A stretch of DNA of 14,463 bases from an uncultured Oscillospiraceae bacterium (GCA_900763995.1 CAAFMK010000113.1:1-14463); one strand, 5' to 3'. Shown: positions 1-7,276, numbered from the stretch's first letter. The notes: generated by a model not told the origin, from the letters alone. Numbers and translations: made by a program.

Positions 1-31
1 GGGAAATTGTCCTCAAAAATTTCGTGAGAAG

Positions 32-66
32 TGTCATTTCCAAGGCGCATGTCCCTGGAAATGACA
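32..66. terminator. stem-loop after the RND pump gene
   Basis: An 11-bp perfect inverted repeat (TGTCATTTCCA / TGGAAATGACA) encloses a 13-base loop. It lies about 75 bases beyond the stop codon of the pump gene. No clear T-run follows on the minus strand, so intrinsic terminator function is only possible. It may instead be a 3'-end stabilising structure. Confidence 0.4.
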
Positions 67-79
67 GGCTTTAATTTTA

Positions 80-126
80 TTCCATCATCTGCGGATGATG
101 GAACTCCTTGCAGGAGGGGTTTTTTT
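80..126. terminator. two adjacent hairpins, possible terminator
   Basis: A 10-bp stem (TTCCATCATC / GATGATGGAA, loop TGCG, 80-103) is followed by a small CTCCT/AGGAG hairpin (104-116) and then GGG and seven Ts read on the plus strand. The T-run makes the second hairpin look like a plus-strand intrinsic terminator. The first could serve the leftward pump operon, whose last gene ends at 143. Confidence 0.4.
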
Positions 127-142
127 CGACAAGCTGCCATTT

Positions 143-3100
143 TTATACCTTTGCAGGCACTTTTCTCTTTTTTCGGGAAAAAACATGGCTCAGATTGTCA
201 ATGACGGAGTAAAACACCGGGGTAAAGATCAGGGTAATGATGGTGGATATAGTCATACCGGAGATCATGGCAATGCTCATATCTGACATCATCTCTGCGG
301 CCCCTTCCGCCATACCCATGGCCATAGGCACCAGCGCCAGGATAGTGGTCAGGGTGGTCATCAGCACTGGGCGGACACGCAGGGGGCAGGCGTTCAGGAT
401 GGCCTCCTCCCGGCTCTCCCCCTGTTCCCTGCGCTGGTGGATATAGTCCACCAGAATGATGGAGGCATTGACCACCGTACCAGCCAGCATGATAAGGGCC
501 ACCATCGAGATCATGGACAGGTCTCTGCCTGCGATAGGCAGGGCAAACAGCGCCCCACCAAAGGCAACTGGCAGGATCATCATCACGATCACCGGCATCA
601 GGAAGGATTCAAACTGAGAGGCCAGTACAAAGTACACAAGGCCCATGGCCACCACCAGCGCCAGCAGCAGATCCCCAAAGTTTTTCATCATATCTGTGTA
701 GGCACCGCTGATTTGGGCGGTATACCCATCGGGCAGGGTATAGTGCTCCAAAATCTCCACGATCTGGCCGGTCATCGCTGTGACATCTCCACTGATGGTG
801 CTGCCCAAAACAGTGATCTGGCGAGATTGATCCACACGGGTAATGGTCTGGGGGGCTTTTTCCACCTTTACCTGCGCCACAGCGGACAGGGGCACTGTTC
901 CACCAAAGACCGAGGGTATCCCCATAGAGCGCAGGGCATCCAGACTGGCTCCCGCTGCTCCATTTCCCCGCACTACCACATCGATCTCCCGGTTATTGAT
1001 GGTCACTGCGGTGGCGGTGGCACCGGACAGCTCCTCCCGCACTGCGGCACCCACTGTAGCCGCTGTCAGGCCGTACTGGGAGGCCGCCTCCCGGTTCATG
1101 GTAATGGTCACCTGGTCCACCTGTTTTGACATGGAGGTGCCCACATCCACTGCGTCGGGCAGCTGGGCAATCTGTTCTGCCAGATCATTGGCGATCATAA
1201 CCAGTGTATCGTAGTCGTTGCCTGTCACATCTACGCTGATCTCGCTCCCGCTGCCCATCATGGCGGTCATATCTGAGGAGGTCACGGAAATCTCACATCC
1301 CGCAATGTCCTCCAGCAGGGGGCGCAGCTCATTGGCCACCTGGTCGCTGCTGCGGCTGCGCTCCTCCTTGTCACTCAGCACCAGATTGACTGAGGAGGTC
1401 TCAGGCTGTGTCACATGGTACACTGACTCCAGCTCAGGGACACTCTTTTGGGCAATGGCCACCACCCGGTCTGCAATGGCCACTGTCTCATCCAGCTCTG
1501 TCCCTGTGGGTGTGGTAATGGAGATGGACACCATGCCCTGATCCATGGCGGGCATCATCACCATCTTGGTGGACATACAGGTCAGTACAAATACCACCAC
1601 CAGTCCAATACAGGCCAGCATACCGGCCCAGAGGTGGCGGACAAAGTAACCCAGAATACCCAGATACCACTGGTTGAGTCGTTCACCCAGATTTGATTTC
1701 TTCCGACCTGCCCGTTGGGCCTGCCGCTGGGCCTTTTTCTCCAGATACCTGGCCGCCTTCTCCTCATCCAGCATCAAATAGCACAGCAGAGGTACCAGTG
1801 TCACCGCAATGACCAGAGAGGCCAGGATCAAAAAGGTGATGGTCAAACAGAAATCCTTAAACAGCATCCCGGCCATACCCCCAGTCAGACCCAGGGGGAG
1901 AAATACTGCAACCGTGGTCAGAGTAGAGGCAGTCAAGGAGGTGAATACCTCTTTCGTCCCCTCCACACAGGCGTCCATGCGGCTGTGGCCCTGGGCGGAG
2001 TAGCGGTAAATATTCTCCAGTACCACAATGGAGTTATCCACGATCATACCCACACCCATGGCGATACCGCCCAGGGACATCATGTTCAAGGTCAGGTGGA
2101 ACACATTCATAAGCACCAGCACCGTCAGGATACACACGGGCATGGATATGGCAATGGCGGCGGTGGCACTGCCCCGGCGCAGGAATAGAAAGACTACCAC
2201 AGCGGCCAGTACGACCCCCAGGAAAATACTCTCTATGGCGGCATTCACCGCAATGTGGATGTAGTCAGCTGCGCTGTACAGCACAGCGTAGGATATGGAG
2301 GTGTTGTTCCCTTTCATCTCTGCCATAGCCTTGGTCACAGCATCCGCTGTGGATGCCTCATTGGTGCCAGACTGTTTGGACACCTGAAGCACCACACAGC
2401 CGGTACCGTCCGTTCTGGCAATGGCCTCTGGCTTGGTGGTCTCCAAGGTGACATTGGCAACCTCAGACAGGCGGACACTGCCCCCCGTGGGCAGGGGGAG
2501 GATCATGTTGGACACGTCCTCCACAGTCTGGAATTTGGCATCGGTGGTCACCGTCAGGGTCTGGCTGCCATTTTGCAGGTCTCCACCGGGGTAGAGGAGA
2601 TTTTCTGCGGCAAGCATCTGGGCAATATAGGTATTGGACAGCCCCAGACCAGTGGCCCGGGCGGGGTCTACCTCCACGGCGATCTGCCGCTTCACACCGC
2701 CGGAGATGTTGACCTGGGCCACACCATCCACCCGCTCCAGCGCCGGGCCCACTGTGTCCTCTGCCAGGGCCTGCACTGTGGCCAGATCCTCCCCCATCAG
2801 GGCAATGATGGCGGTGGGCATCAGATCACTAATGTTGAGATTGACGATAATGGGCTCTGTGGCCCCCTCGGGCAGGGTAAGCCGGTCAAACTGCTCCCGC
2901 AGCTTGGTGGCGGCAATGTCCAGATTGGTGCCATCGGCATAGGTGATCTGTAGCTGGCTCATCCCATCCGAGGACACTGACTGCACCTTTTCCACGCCGG
3001 GCACCGACATGACCGCCGACTCCAGCGGTCTGCTCACCAGCTCCTCCATATCCTTTGGGCTGGCTCCATTGTAGTAGCACGCCACCATGGCGGCAGGGGC

Positions 3101-3223
3101 CTCAACATTGGGCAGCAGGGACATTTGCAGCTGTGTGGTAAAGACCACACCGAAGATGGAGATCATAATGACCGCCATCAAAGTGGTCACTCTGTGCTTG
3201 ATACAAAACTTGGCTATGCTCAC
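143..3223 (-). CDS. RND efflux transporter, AcrB/HAE1-type inner-membrane pump
   Basis: This is a 1026-residue proton-driven pump of the HAE1 branch of the RND superfamily, full length for the family. It has TM1 at about residues 12-32, a first large extracellular porter loop (33-330), TM2-TM6 (332-484), a basic cytoplasmic linker (485-530), TM7 (532-552), a second porter loop, and a C-terminal TM cluster. The TM4 proton-relay motif reads GMIVDNSIVVLEN, with Asp396 followed by Asn397 where AcrB has two Asp. The position of AcrB Lys940 is Asn919. The start is GTG, overlapping the adaptor's stop (GTGA) behind a GAGGGGG ribosome site, so translation is probably coupled. It is the last gene of a TolC-like/adaptor/pump operon. 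Substrates cannot be told from sequence; drugs, lipids or a surfactant are possible. Confidence 0.95.
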   Translation of the reverse strand: MSIAKFCIKHRVTTLMAVIMISIFGVVFTTQLQMSLLPNVEAPAAMVACYYNGASPKDMEELVSRPLESAVMSVPGVEKVQSVSSDGMSQLQITYADGTNLDIAATKLREQFDRLTLPEGATEPIIVNLNISDLMPTAIIALMGEDLATVQALAEDTVGPALERVDGVAQVNISGGVKRQIAVEVDPARATGLGLSNTYIAQMLAAENLLYPGGDLQNGSQTLTVTTDAKFQTVEDVSNMILPLPTGGSVRLSEVANVTLETTKPEAIARTDGTGCVVLQVSKQSGTNEASTADAVTKAMAEMKGNNTSISYAVLYSAADYIHIAVNAAIESIFLGVVLAAVVVFLFLRRGSATAAIAISMPVCILTVLVLMNVFHLTLNMMSLGGIAMGVGMIVDNSIVVLENIYRYSAQGHSRMDACVEGTKEVFTSLTASTLTTVAVFLPLGLTGGMAGMLFKDFCLTITFLILASLVIAVTLVPLLCYLMLDEEKAARYLEKKAQRQAQRAGRKKSNLGERLNQWYLGILGYFVRHLWAGMLACIGLVVVFVLTCMSTKMVMMPAMDQGMVSISITTPTGTELDETVAIADRVVAIAQKSVPELESVYHVTQPETSSVNLVLSDKEERSRSSDQVANELRPLLEDIAGCEISVTSSDMTAMMGSGSEISVDVTGNDYDTLVMIANDLAEQIAQLPDAVDVGTSMSKQVDQVTITMNREAASQYGLTAATVGAAVREELSGATATAVTINNREIDVVVRGNGAAGASLDALRSMGIPSVFGGTVPLSAVAQVKVEKAPQTITRVDQSRQITVLGSTISGDVTAMTGQIVEILEHYTLPDGYTAQISGAYTDMMKNFGDLLLALVVAMGLVYFVLASQFESFLMPVIVMMILPVAFGGALFALPIAGRDLSMISMVALIMLAGTVVNASIILVDYIHQRREQGESREEAILNACPLRVRPVLMTTLTTILALVPMAMGMAEGAAEMMSDMSIAMISGMTISTIITLIFTPVFYSVIDNLSHVFSRKKRKVPAKV

Positions 3224-4401
3224 GTCTTTGCCCCCTCACCAGATACAATGCGAATTGGGTCACCATCTGAGAGATAGGACTGCCCCACCGTCACCAGCTG
3301 CTGTCCATCTGACAGGCCGCTGGTGATCTCTGTCACACCGTTGCCAGTCAGTCCAGTTTCCACCTGTGTATAGTGGGCGGTGCCCCCCTCTGCCACAAAG
3401 ACATACTGGATATTGTCGCTGGTGAGTATGGCCTGTGTGGGAACCACAATGGTATCTGACGACTGATCGGTGCGGAATGACACATCAGCAAACATACCAG
3501 ACAGCAGACCCTCCACATCCTCCTGGAGGGAGACTGTCACATTGTACAGCTTGGTCTGCATATTGGCGGCCTTCTCCACACTCTGGATGGTGCCCACTGT
3601 GGTGATCCCAAGGGCACTGATGGTCACATCCACCTCGTCCCCCTGGGTGAGCTTTGGCACCAGGGCCTCTGAGACGGCCACCTGAACCTTTAGAACCTCT
3701 ACCCCCTCAATGACAGCCACCGGTGCTGAGGGGGTGACAAAGCCCCCCTGGGCCGCATTCAGGGACACCACCGTTCCGGAGATGGGGGCGATCACATTGC
3801 CTGCGGAATCCACATTCTCCAGCACCCCGCTGAGCTGTTCCAGATTGGATTTGTAGCTCTGCATCCCGGCCTCCAGCTGGGACAGGGTGGAGGTCTTTCC
3901 AGCCTGGGCACTCAGCAGTTCCAGCTGGGCGGCATCGATCTCTGCCTGAGAGGCCGCGCCGATTTCAAACAGGGCCTTCAGGTCGTTGACCTGCTTTTCC
4001 GCCAGTGCGATCTGTATGTCAAAGATGGCCTGCTGGTCCTGATAGCTCTGCACAGCTGCCTCATAACTGATGCTGGCTGAGTGGTAGGAGGACAGTGTAC
4101 TGGCCATATCCAGGGTACAGATTTTCTGTCCGGCATTGACCAGATCTCCAACCTCCACATAGACCGCCATACACTTGGCATTGGCGGTGACAAAGACTGA
4201 CTCCTGCCCGTCGGCCGCCACCTTGCCTGAAACCTTATTTTCCGCCGCAATGGTGTCACGGGCCACCTGAGTGACCTGGACGGCCACCCCGGCGGCGGGC
4301 TGGCTCTGGTCAGAGACAGCCTCCTGTCCACCCCCACAGGCGGTCAAAGTCAGCAGCATGACAGCCGCCATAAACAAGCAGGAAATACCCTTTCGCTTCA
4401 T
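3220..4401 (-). CDS. RND efflux adaptor, HlyD/AcrA-type lipoprotein
   Basis: This 393-residue membrane-fusion (periplasmic adaptor) protein would link the RND pump to its outer partner. The start at MKRKG is chosen because GGAGGA lies 9-10 bases before it and because a lipoprotein signal follows at once: basic N-terminus, hydrophobic stretch and the lipobox LTAC with Cys22. A longer reading frame back to 4449 would run into the preceding gene. After a short linker come the first lipoyl half (about 60-95), an alpha-helical hairpin (about 100-190), the second lipoyl half (PISGTVVSLNAAQGG), a beta-barrel region, and a C-terminal proximal domain ending in the DGDPIRIV segment typical of the family. 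It starts 17 bases after the TolC-like gene and overlaps the pump start by 4 bases. Lipid anchoring to the outer face of the membrane is expected. Confidence 0.93.
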   Translation of the reverse strand: MKRKGISCLFMAAVMLLTLTACGGGQEAVSDQSQPAAGVAVQVTQVARDTIAAENKVSGKVAADGQESVFVTANAKCMAVYVEVGDLVNAGQKICTLDMASTLSSYHSASISYEAAVQSYQDQQAIFDIQIALAEKQVNDLKALFEIGAASQAEIDAAQLELLSAQAGKTSTLSQLEAGMQSYKSNLEQLSGVLENVDSAGNVIAPISGTVVSLNAAQGGFVTPSAPVAVIEGVEVLKVQVAVSEALVPKLTQGDEVDVTISALGITTVGTIQSVEKAANMQTKLYNVTVSLQEDVEGLLSGMFADVSFRTDQSSDTIVVPTQAILTSDNIQYVFVAEGGTAHYTQVETGLTGNGVTEITSGLSDGQQLVTVGQSYLSDGDPIRIVSGEGAKT

Positions 4402-4418
4402 AAATTCGTGTTCCTCCA

Positions 4419-5801
4419 TCAGTTCAAAATGCCATAGTCCACGGCCCAACGGTAGTTGTTATAGGCGGAAAAGAGATCGTTTGCCGCTCCATCCACCTTT
4501 TCCTGGGCCTCTTTTACCTTGTCCTCTGCCTCCAGAAGCTTGTTGTCAGACAAACTCCCCTGGGTGTGCTTGAGCTGGGCCACTGCGTAATTTTCCTGCT
4601 CCACGGCCAGCGCAGTCTTTGATGCGTCCAGCACCTGCTTAAAATCCTTCACCTGGGCGTACAGGGTGCGGAATGCGATTTCAAAATTCTGCACCGTGGC
4701 GTTGTAGTTGTACTGGGCCCCCTGCCACTGGTGCTTGGCCATCTGGTACTCGTACCGATCCTGCTGATAGTTGGCATGGCTGATTTGATTACGGTACTCC
4801 TCTTTGGCATCTTCCAGAGCCTTTTGGGCGGCATACAGGTTGTAGCTCACCGCCTTTGCCTGGGCCAGATCCCCCTCCAGATCCATCTCCTCCAGCTGGG
4901 CTGTACTGACCTGGGGCAGTCCCCCAAGCCGAACGGCCCCGTTCAGCTCCCCTCCGCTCATCAGCTCCAGCTGCATTTTGTAGTTGTGGATGTTGCTGGT
5001 CAGGGTCTGCTGGCTGCTGATCAGGGCCACCCGGGAGGCCTGGGTCTGTTTCAGGGTCTGGGAGGGGATCTGTCCCAGCTTGTACCGCAGCTCCAACTCC
5101 TGTAGGGAGCGGTCCAGGGCCGCCAGATTGCGGTCGATGGTCTGATCGTTCTGCTCCATCTCCATAATGGCTATGTACAGGGACTCCCCGGCCATGACCA
5201 TTTGATTCTGGGCATTTTTCAGCTGGCGCACCACATCGGCGTTATCCTGCTGCAGCTCCCCCTCCTGAAGGGATTCAAAGGTCTTTCTCAGGGAGGAGTA
5301 GGCCTGATCCAGGGCCTGTGCCTCCGGGCTGTTCCCCATGCCTGCCAGATTCATAAACCACTGGGTCTCTGCAATGTTGTTGATATTCCAGCGGATATTG
5401 TTGGTCATGTCCTCATAGTCAATGACCTCAATGGACTGAATATTCTCCTCCAGAGCCAGAATGGACAGGTTGTGCTCCCGCAGGCGGCGCTCCAGATTGT
5501 CAAATGTAATCTCCCCAACTTCGTCTGGTATGTACGCCTCCGGCTCCTCCGCAGACTCTTGTGACTGCTGTGTTTGGCTGTCCGGCTCCACCTTTTGATC
5601 CTGGGGGGATGTCTCCTCCTGTGTCTCCTCCCCCTGATTGTCCCCAGTCTGACCTTCCACCTGGCCCTCCTGGGACTTGTCTGTCTCAACAACCACACTG
5701 TCTGAGGGATTCTCCCCTTCCGCTGCTGCCAGAACTGTTCCACCCAGCACAGACAGGGACACCGCCCCCGTCAGTACAAGGGCCAACCATCTCTTATTCA
5801 T
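4419..5801 (-). CDS. TolC-like secreted efflux protein
   Basis: This 460-residue exported protein has a Sec signal peptide (about 1-26, TVLAAAEG cleavage region). An acidic, Gln/Ser/Thr/Pro-rich, probably disordered linker follows (about 27-93). The remainder is almost wholly alpha-helical and resembles TolC outer-membrane factors. Two internal repeats of the kind seen in TolC are visible: KLGQIPSQTLKQ near 241 and KHTQGSLSDNKLLEA near 411. The start is supported by a perfect AAGGAGGT 7 bases upstream. It is the first intact gene of the operon, followed by adaptor and pump, so a tripartite-type assembly is inferred. The host appears to lack an outer membrane, so the protein probably spans or anchors in the cell wall rather than forming a classical beta-barrel pore. 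Sequence likeness to TolC is moderate, and the family call rests partly on context. Confidence 0.8.
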   Translation of the reverse strand: MNKRWLALVLTGAVSLSVLGGTVLAAAEGENPSDSVVVETDKSQEGQVEGQTGDNQGEETQEETSPQDQKVEPDSQTQQSQESAEEPEAYIPDEVGEITFDNLERRLREHNLSILALEENIQSIEVIDYEDMTNNIRWNINNIAETQWFMNLAGMGNSPEAQALDQAYSSLRKTFESLQEGELQQDNADVVRQLKNAQNQMVMAGESLYIAIMEMEQNDQTIDRNLAALDRSLQELELRYKLGQIPSQTLKQTQASRVALISSQQTLTSNIHNYKMQLELMSGGELNGAVRLGGLPQVSTAQLEEMDLEGDLAQAKAVSYNLYAAQKALEDAKEEYRNQISHANYQQDRYEYQMAKHQWQGAQYNYNATVQNFEIAFRTLYAQVKDFKQVLDASKTALAVEQENYAVAQLKHTQGSLSDNKLLEAEDKVKEAQEKVDGAANDLFSAYNNYRWAVDYGILN

Positions 5802-5805
5802 GTTG

Positions 5806-6025
5806 TTACCTCCTTGTTTTCCACATACCTTCCAGCAGATAGCGGATCATATCCTTCTTATCCTCAAAATACTGATAAAAGCTCCCCCTTGGGATATGGG
5901 CACTGGTTATGATCTGATTGATAGGCACCTCTGCAAGGCGCACCCGGGTCATCTCTTCCCAGCAGGCCGAGATCAGCCGTTCCAGCTTCTCCTCAGGCAG
6001 ATGAAAAAAATGTACTGGTGGGCAC
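5806..6025 (-). pseudogene. TetR/AcrR-family repressor remnant (HTH only, frameshifted)
   Basis: The minus strand encodes a TetR DNA-binding domain: LPEEKLERLISACWEEM, then the helix-turn-helix VPINQIITSAHIPRGSFYQY and FEDKKDMIRYLLEG. The likely start is GTG at 6025, behind GGAGGAGG, reading MPTSTFF, the usual opening of such clostridial repressors. The start frame is lost at a T7 run (A7 at 6004-6010 on the plus strand): with seven Ts it stops after ten codons, whereas with six it joins the HTH frame and gives 72 residues. In the HTH frame as it stands there is no ATG, GTG or TTG before the domain. The usual 110-130-residue ligand-binding half is also absent, because TAA falls inside the TolC-like gene's ribosome site. 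It is either a pseudogene or a very short regulator restored by slippage. Confidence 0.75.
5808..5815 (-). promoter_or_regulatory. ribosome binding site of TolC-like gene, overlapping the TetR stop
   Basis: AAGGAGGT is a near-perfect Shine-Dalgarno site 6-7 bases before the ATG at 5801. The TAA of the TetR reading frame (5806-5808) touches it, so ribosomes finishing the short frame would end exactly where the next gene is initiated. Confidence 0.8.
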
Positions 6026-6042
6026 AGGCCCCCTCCTCCCTG

Positions 6043-6074
6043 TATGACATATCGTCATATGACAAAGTGTCATA
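6043..6074. promoter_or_regulatory. tandem TetR-type operator, 32-bp palindrome
   Basis: Two 15-bp dyads abut exactly: ATGAC-ATATC-GTCAT at 6044-6058 and ATGAC-AAAGT-GTCAT at 6059-6073. With one flanking base on each side they form a larger palindrome centred on CATATG; the half sites match at 12 of 16 positions. The element lies directly downstream of the -10 box, covering the expected transcription start, and just before the repressor remnant. This is the standard layout of an autoregulated TetR operator. That the adjacent TetR-type protein binds it is inferred. Confidence 0.8.
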
Positions 6075-6103
6075 AGTATAGGCGGAAAGCGCCTCCTTGT
6101 CAA
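6075..6103 (-). promoter_or_regulatory. sigma-A-type promoter of the efflux operon
   Basis: On the minus strand a consensus -35 TTGACA (6098-6103), a 17-base spacer and a -10 TATACT (6075-6080) form a near-ideal housekeeping promoter. Transcription would start near 6068, inside the tandem operator, and read through the repressor remnant into the TolC-like, adaptor and pump genes. Confidence 0.85.
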
Positions 6104-6120
6104 AGGGATCTTATCCTCTG

Positions 6121-6133
6121 TTTTGTGACAAAA
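6121..6133. promoter_or_regulatory. 13-bp perfect dyad upstream of the efflux promoter
   Basis: TTTTGT-G-ACAAAA is a perfect inverted repeat 18 bases upstream of the -35 box of the efflux promoter and just beyond a terminator. It could be a second regulator site. A chance AT-rich dyad is equally possible. Confidence 0.25.
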
Positions 6134-6137
6134 TTTG

Positions 6138-6181
6138 CACAAAAAAGCTGGTCATCATGGTAGATGACCAGCTTTTTTGTG
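6138..6181. terminator. strong bidirectional intrinsic terminator
   Basis: A perfect 19-bp stem with a 6-base loop (6157-6162) has the core GCTGGTCATC/GATGACCAGC flanked by A6 and T6, so it has a T-run on either strand. It begins 11 bases after the stop codon of the dehydrogenase gene read leftward and would separate that gene from the efflux promoter. Confidence 0.9.
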
Positions 6182-6191
6182 AATTTTTGGA

Positions 6192-7133
6192 TTATTTCAG
6201 CTCAAGAGCCTCTTTCACCTTGCTGATGATGTGGGCACCGATGTCACGGGAGGCATCCACAGTCTGAGCGCCCAGGTGGGGAGTGACCACGAAGTTGTCA
6301 CACTCAAACAGGGGGGAGTCGAATCCAGCGCCCTCGGTCAGACCGCCGGCAGCCAGCTCGTTCTCCATAACATCAGAGGCGTAGCCGCCGATCTTGCCGG
6401 CCTTCAGAGCCTCGTACATATCCTGCTCGTTGACAATGCCGCCGCGGGCCATGTTCAGCACAACGGCGTCGTCCTTCATGCTGGCGATGGACTTGGCATT
6501 GAACAGATCCTTGGTCTCAGGGGTGAGGGGCATATGGATGGTCACGAAGTCAGAGACCTTCAGAACCTCCTCGATGCTCATGCTCTTGGCATTCTGCTCC
6601 TCAAAGACATGGGCGGGCAGATAGGGGTCATAGGCCACAACATCCATCAGGAAGGCGTGAGCCAGCTCGCCCACACGCTGTCCAATACGGCCAAAGCCCA
6701 GAACGCCCAGGGTCTTGCCGCGCAGCTCACGGCCCACAAACTTATACTTATCCCAGGTCTTGTTGACCTTGACATCGTAGTTGGCGGGAATGGTGTGGCG
6801 GGACAGATCCAGCATCTTGGAGATGGTCAGCTCGGCCACGGCGTTGCCGTTGAGGCCGGGAGCGTTAAAGACCTGAATGCCCTTCTCCTTGGCAGCGTCC
6901 AGATCAATGTGGTTCAGACCCACGGAGCAAACGCCGATCACCTTCAGCTTCTGGGCCTTGTCCAGGATCTCCTTGTTGATGGCGGGGTCAACACGCATGA
7001 TGAGAACCTCATAGTCCCCGATCATGTTGGCCAGCTCGGCCTGAGTGGGGAGCATATGGGTATCCACCTGCATATACTTGCCCAGTTCTTCAGCAATGGC
7101 GGGAGAGACGGCATCAATGATAAGACACTTCAT
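6192..7133 (-). CDS. D-isomer-specific 2-hydroxyacid dehydrogenase
   Basis: This 313-residue cytoplasmic NAD(H)-dependent oxidoreductase belongs to the D-2-hydroxyacid dehydrogenase family, which interconverts 2-hydroxy and 2-keto acids. The nucleotide-binding motif GFGRIG is at 146-151, with Asp169 placed to bind the NAD ribose, predicting NAD rather than NADP. Catalytic residues fit Arg230 (NMARGG), Glu259 and His286 (TPHLG). Substrate-loop residues (CSVGLNHID, 69-77) are typical. It lacks the C-terminal ACT/regulatory extension of long SerA proteins, so phosphoglycerate, hydroxypyruvate or an aryl/alkyl keto acid are all possible substrates. The start is ATG, preceded by GGAAGG 10 bases upstream. 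It stands alone between its own terminator and a divergent LysR gene, which points to LysR-controlled expression. Confidence 0.92.
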   Translation of the reverse strand: MKCLIIDAVSPAIAEELGKYMQVDTHMLPTQAELANMIGDYEVLIMRVDPAINKEILDKAQKLKVIGVCSVGLNHIDLDAAKEKGIQVFNAPGLNGNAVAELTISKMLDLSRHTIPANYDVKVNKTWDKYKFVGRELRGKTLGVLGFGRIGQRVGELAHAFLMDVVAYDPYLPAHVFEEQNAKSMSIEEVLKVSDFVTIHMPLTPETKDLFNAKSIASMKDDAVVLNMARGGIVNEQDMYEALKAGKIGGYASDVMENELAAGGLTEGAGFDSPLFECDNFVVTPHLGAQTVDASRDIGAHIISKVKEALELK

Positions 7134-7178
7134 AAGACATCTTCCTTCCTATTATATCATTTGTCCCAAAAGCCTTTT

Positions 7179-7194
7179 CGGAACACCTTTTCCG
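7179..7194. promoter_or_regulatory. candidate regulator dyad between dehydrogenase and LysR genes
   Basis: CGGAA-N6-TTCCG is an inverted repeat in the divergent intergenic region. It could be part of a LysR binding site for the dehydrogenase promoter. It is short and does not fit the T-N11-A rule, so the call is tentative. Confidence 0.25.
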
Positions 7195-7200
7195 TTGACT

Positions 7201-7229
7201 ATTATGCCATATTTCCCCCCTGTTGGGAA
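7201..7229 (-). promoter_or_regulatory. candidate promoter of the dehydrogenase gene, with overlapping dyad
   Basis: On the minus strand TTCCCA (7224-7229), a 17-base spacer and CATAAT (7201-7206) form a promoter with a weak -35, as expected for an activator-dependent gene. A dyad TTCCC-N7-GGGAA (7213-7229) overlaps it. A better -10 (TATAAT, 7151-7156) lies nearer the gene. It has no -35 at proper spacing, and its start point would cut into the ribosome site. Confidence 0.35.
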
Positions 7230-7247
7230 GTACCTTTTTGTCGAGGG

Positions 7248-7276
7248 TTGCTACAGTCAAAAGGCTGTGGTATACT
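7248..7276 (+). promoter_or_regulatory. promoter of the LysR regulator gene
   Basis: TTGCTA (7248-7253), a 17-base spacer and TATACT (7271-7276) give a good sigma-A-type promoter reading toward the LysR gene, with a leader of about 65 bases. A small dyad TGGT-N7-ACCA (7307-7321) in the leader could be an autoregulatory site. Confidence 0.65.

Noticed and set aside
437..1129. Long plus-strand open frame opposite the RND pump gene
   Set aside because: It is an antisense shadow of a strongly conserved pump gene, rich in His/Gln/Gly as expected from reversed codons, with no family resemblance.
2020..2060. Second proton-relay Asp of the RND pump replaced by Asn (and Asn919 at the AcrB Lys940 position)
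   Set aside because: As far as I know, D-N in TM4 is common in HAE1-type pumps outside the AcrB group, so it is not taken as a sign of inactivity.
7151..7156. TATAAT just before the dehydrogenase ribosome site
   Set aside because: It has no -35 at 16-18 bases, and a start from it would remove most of the ribosome site, so it was not chosen as the main promoter.
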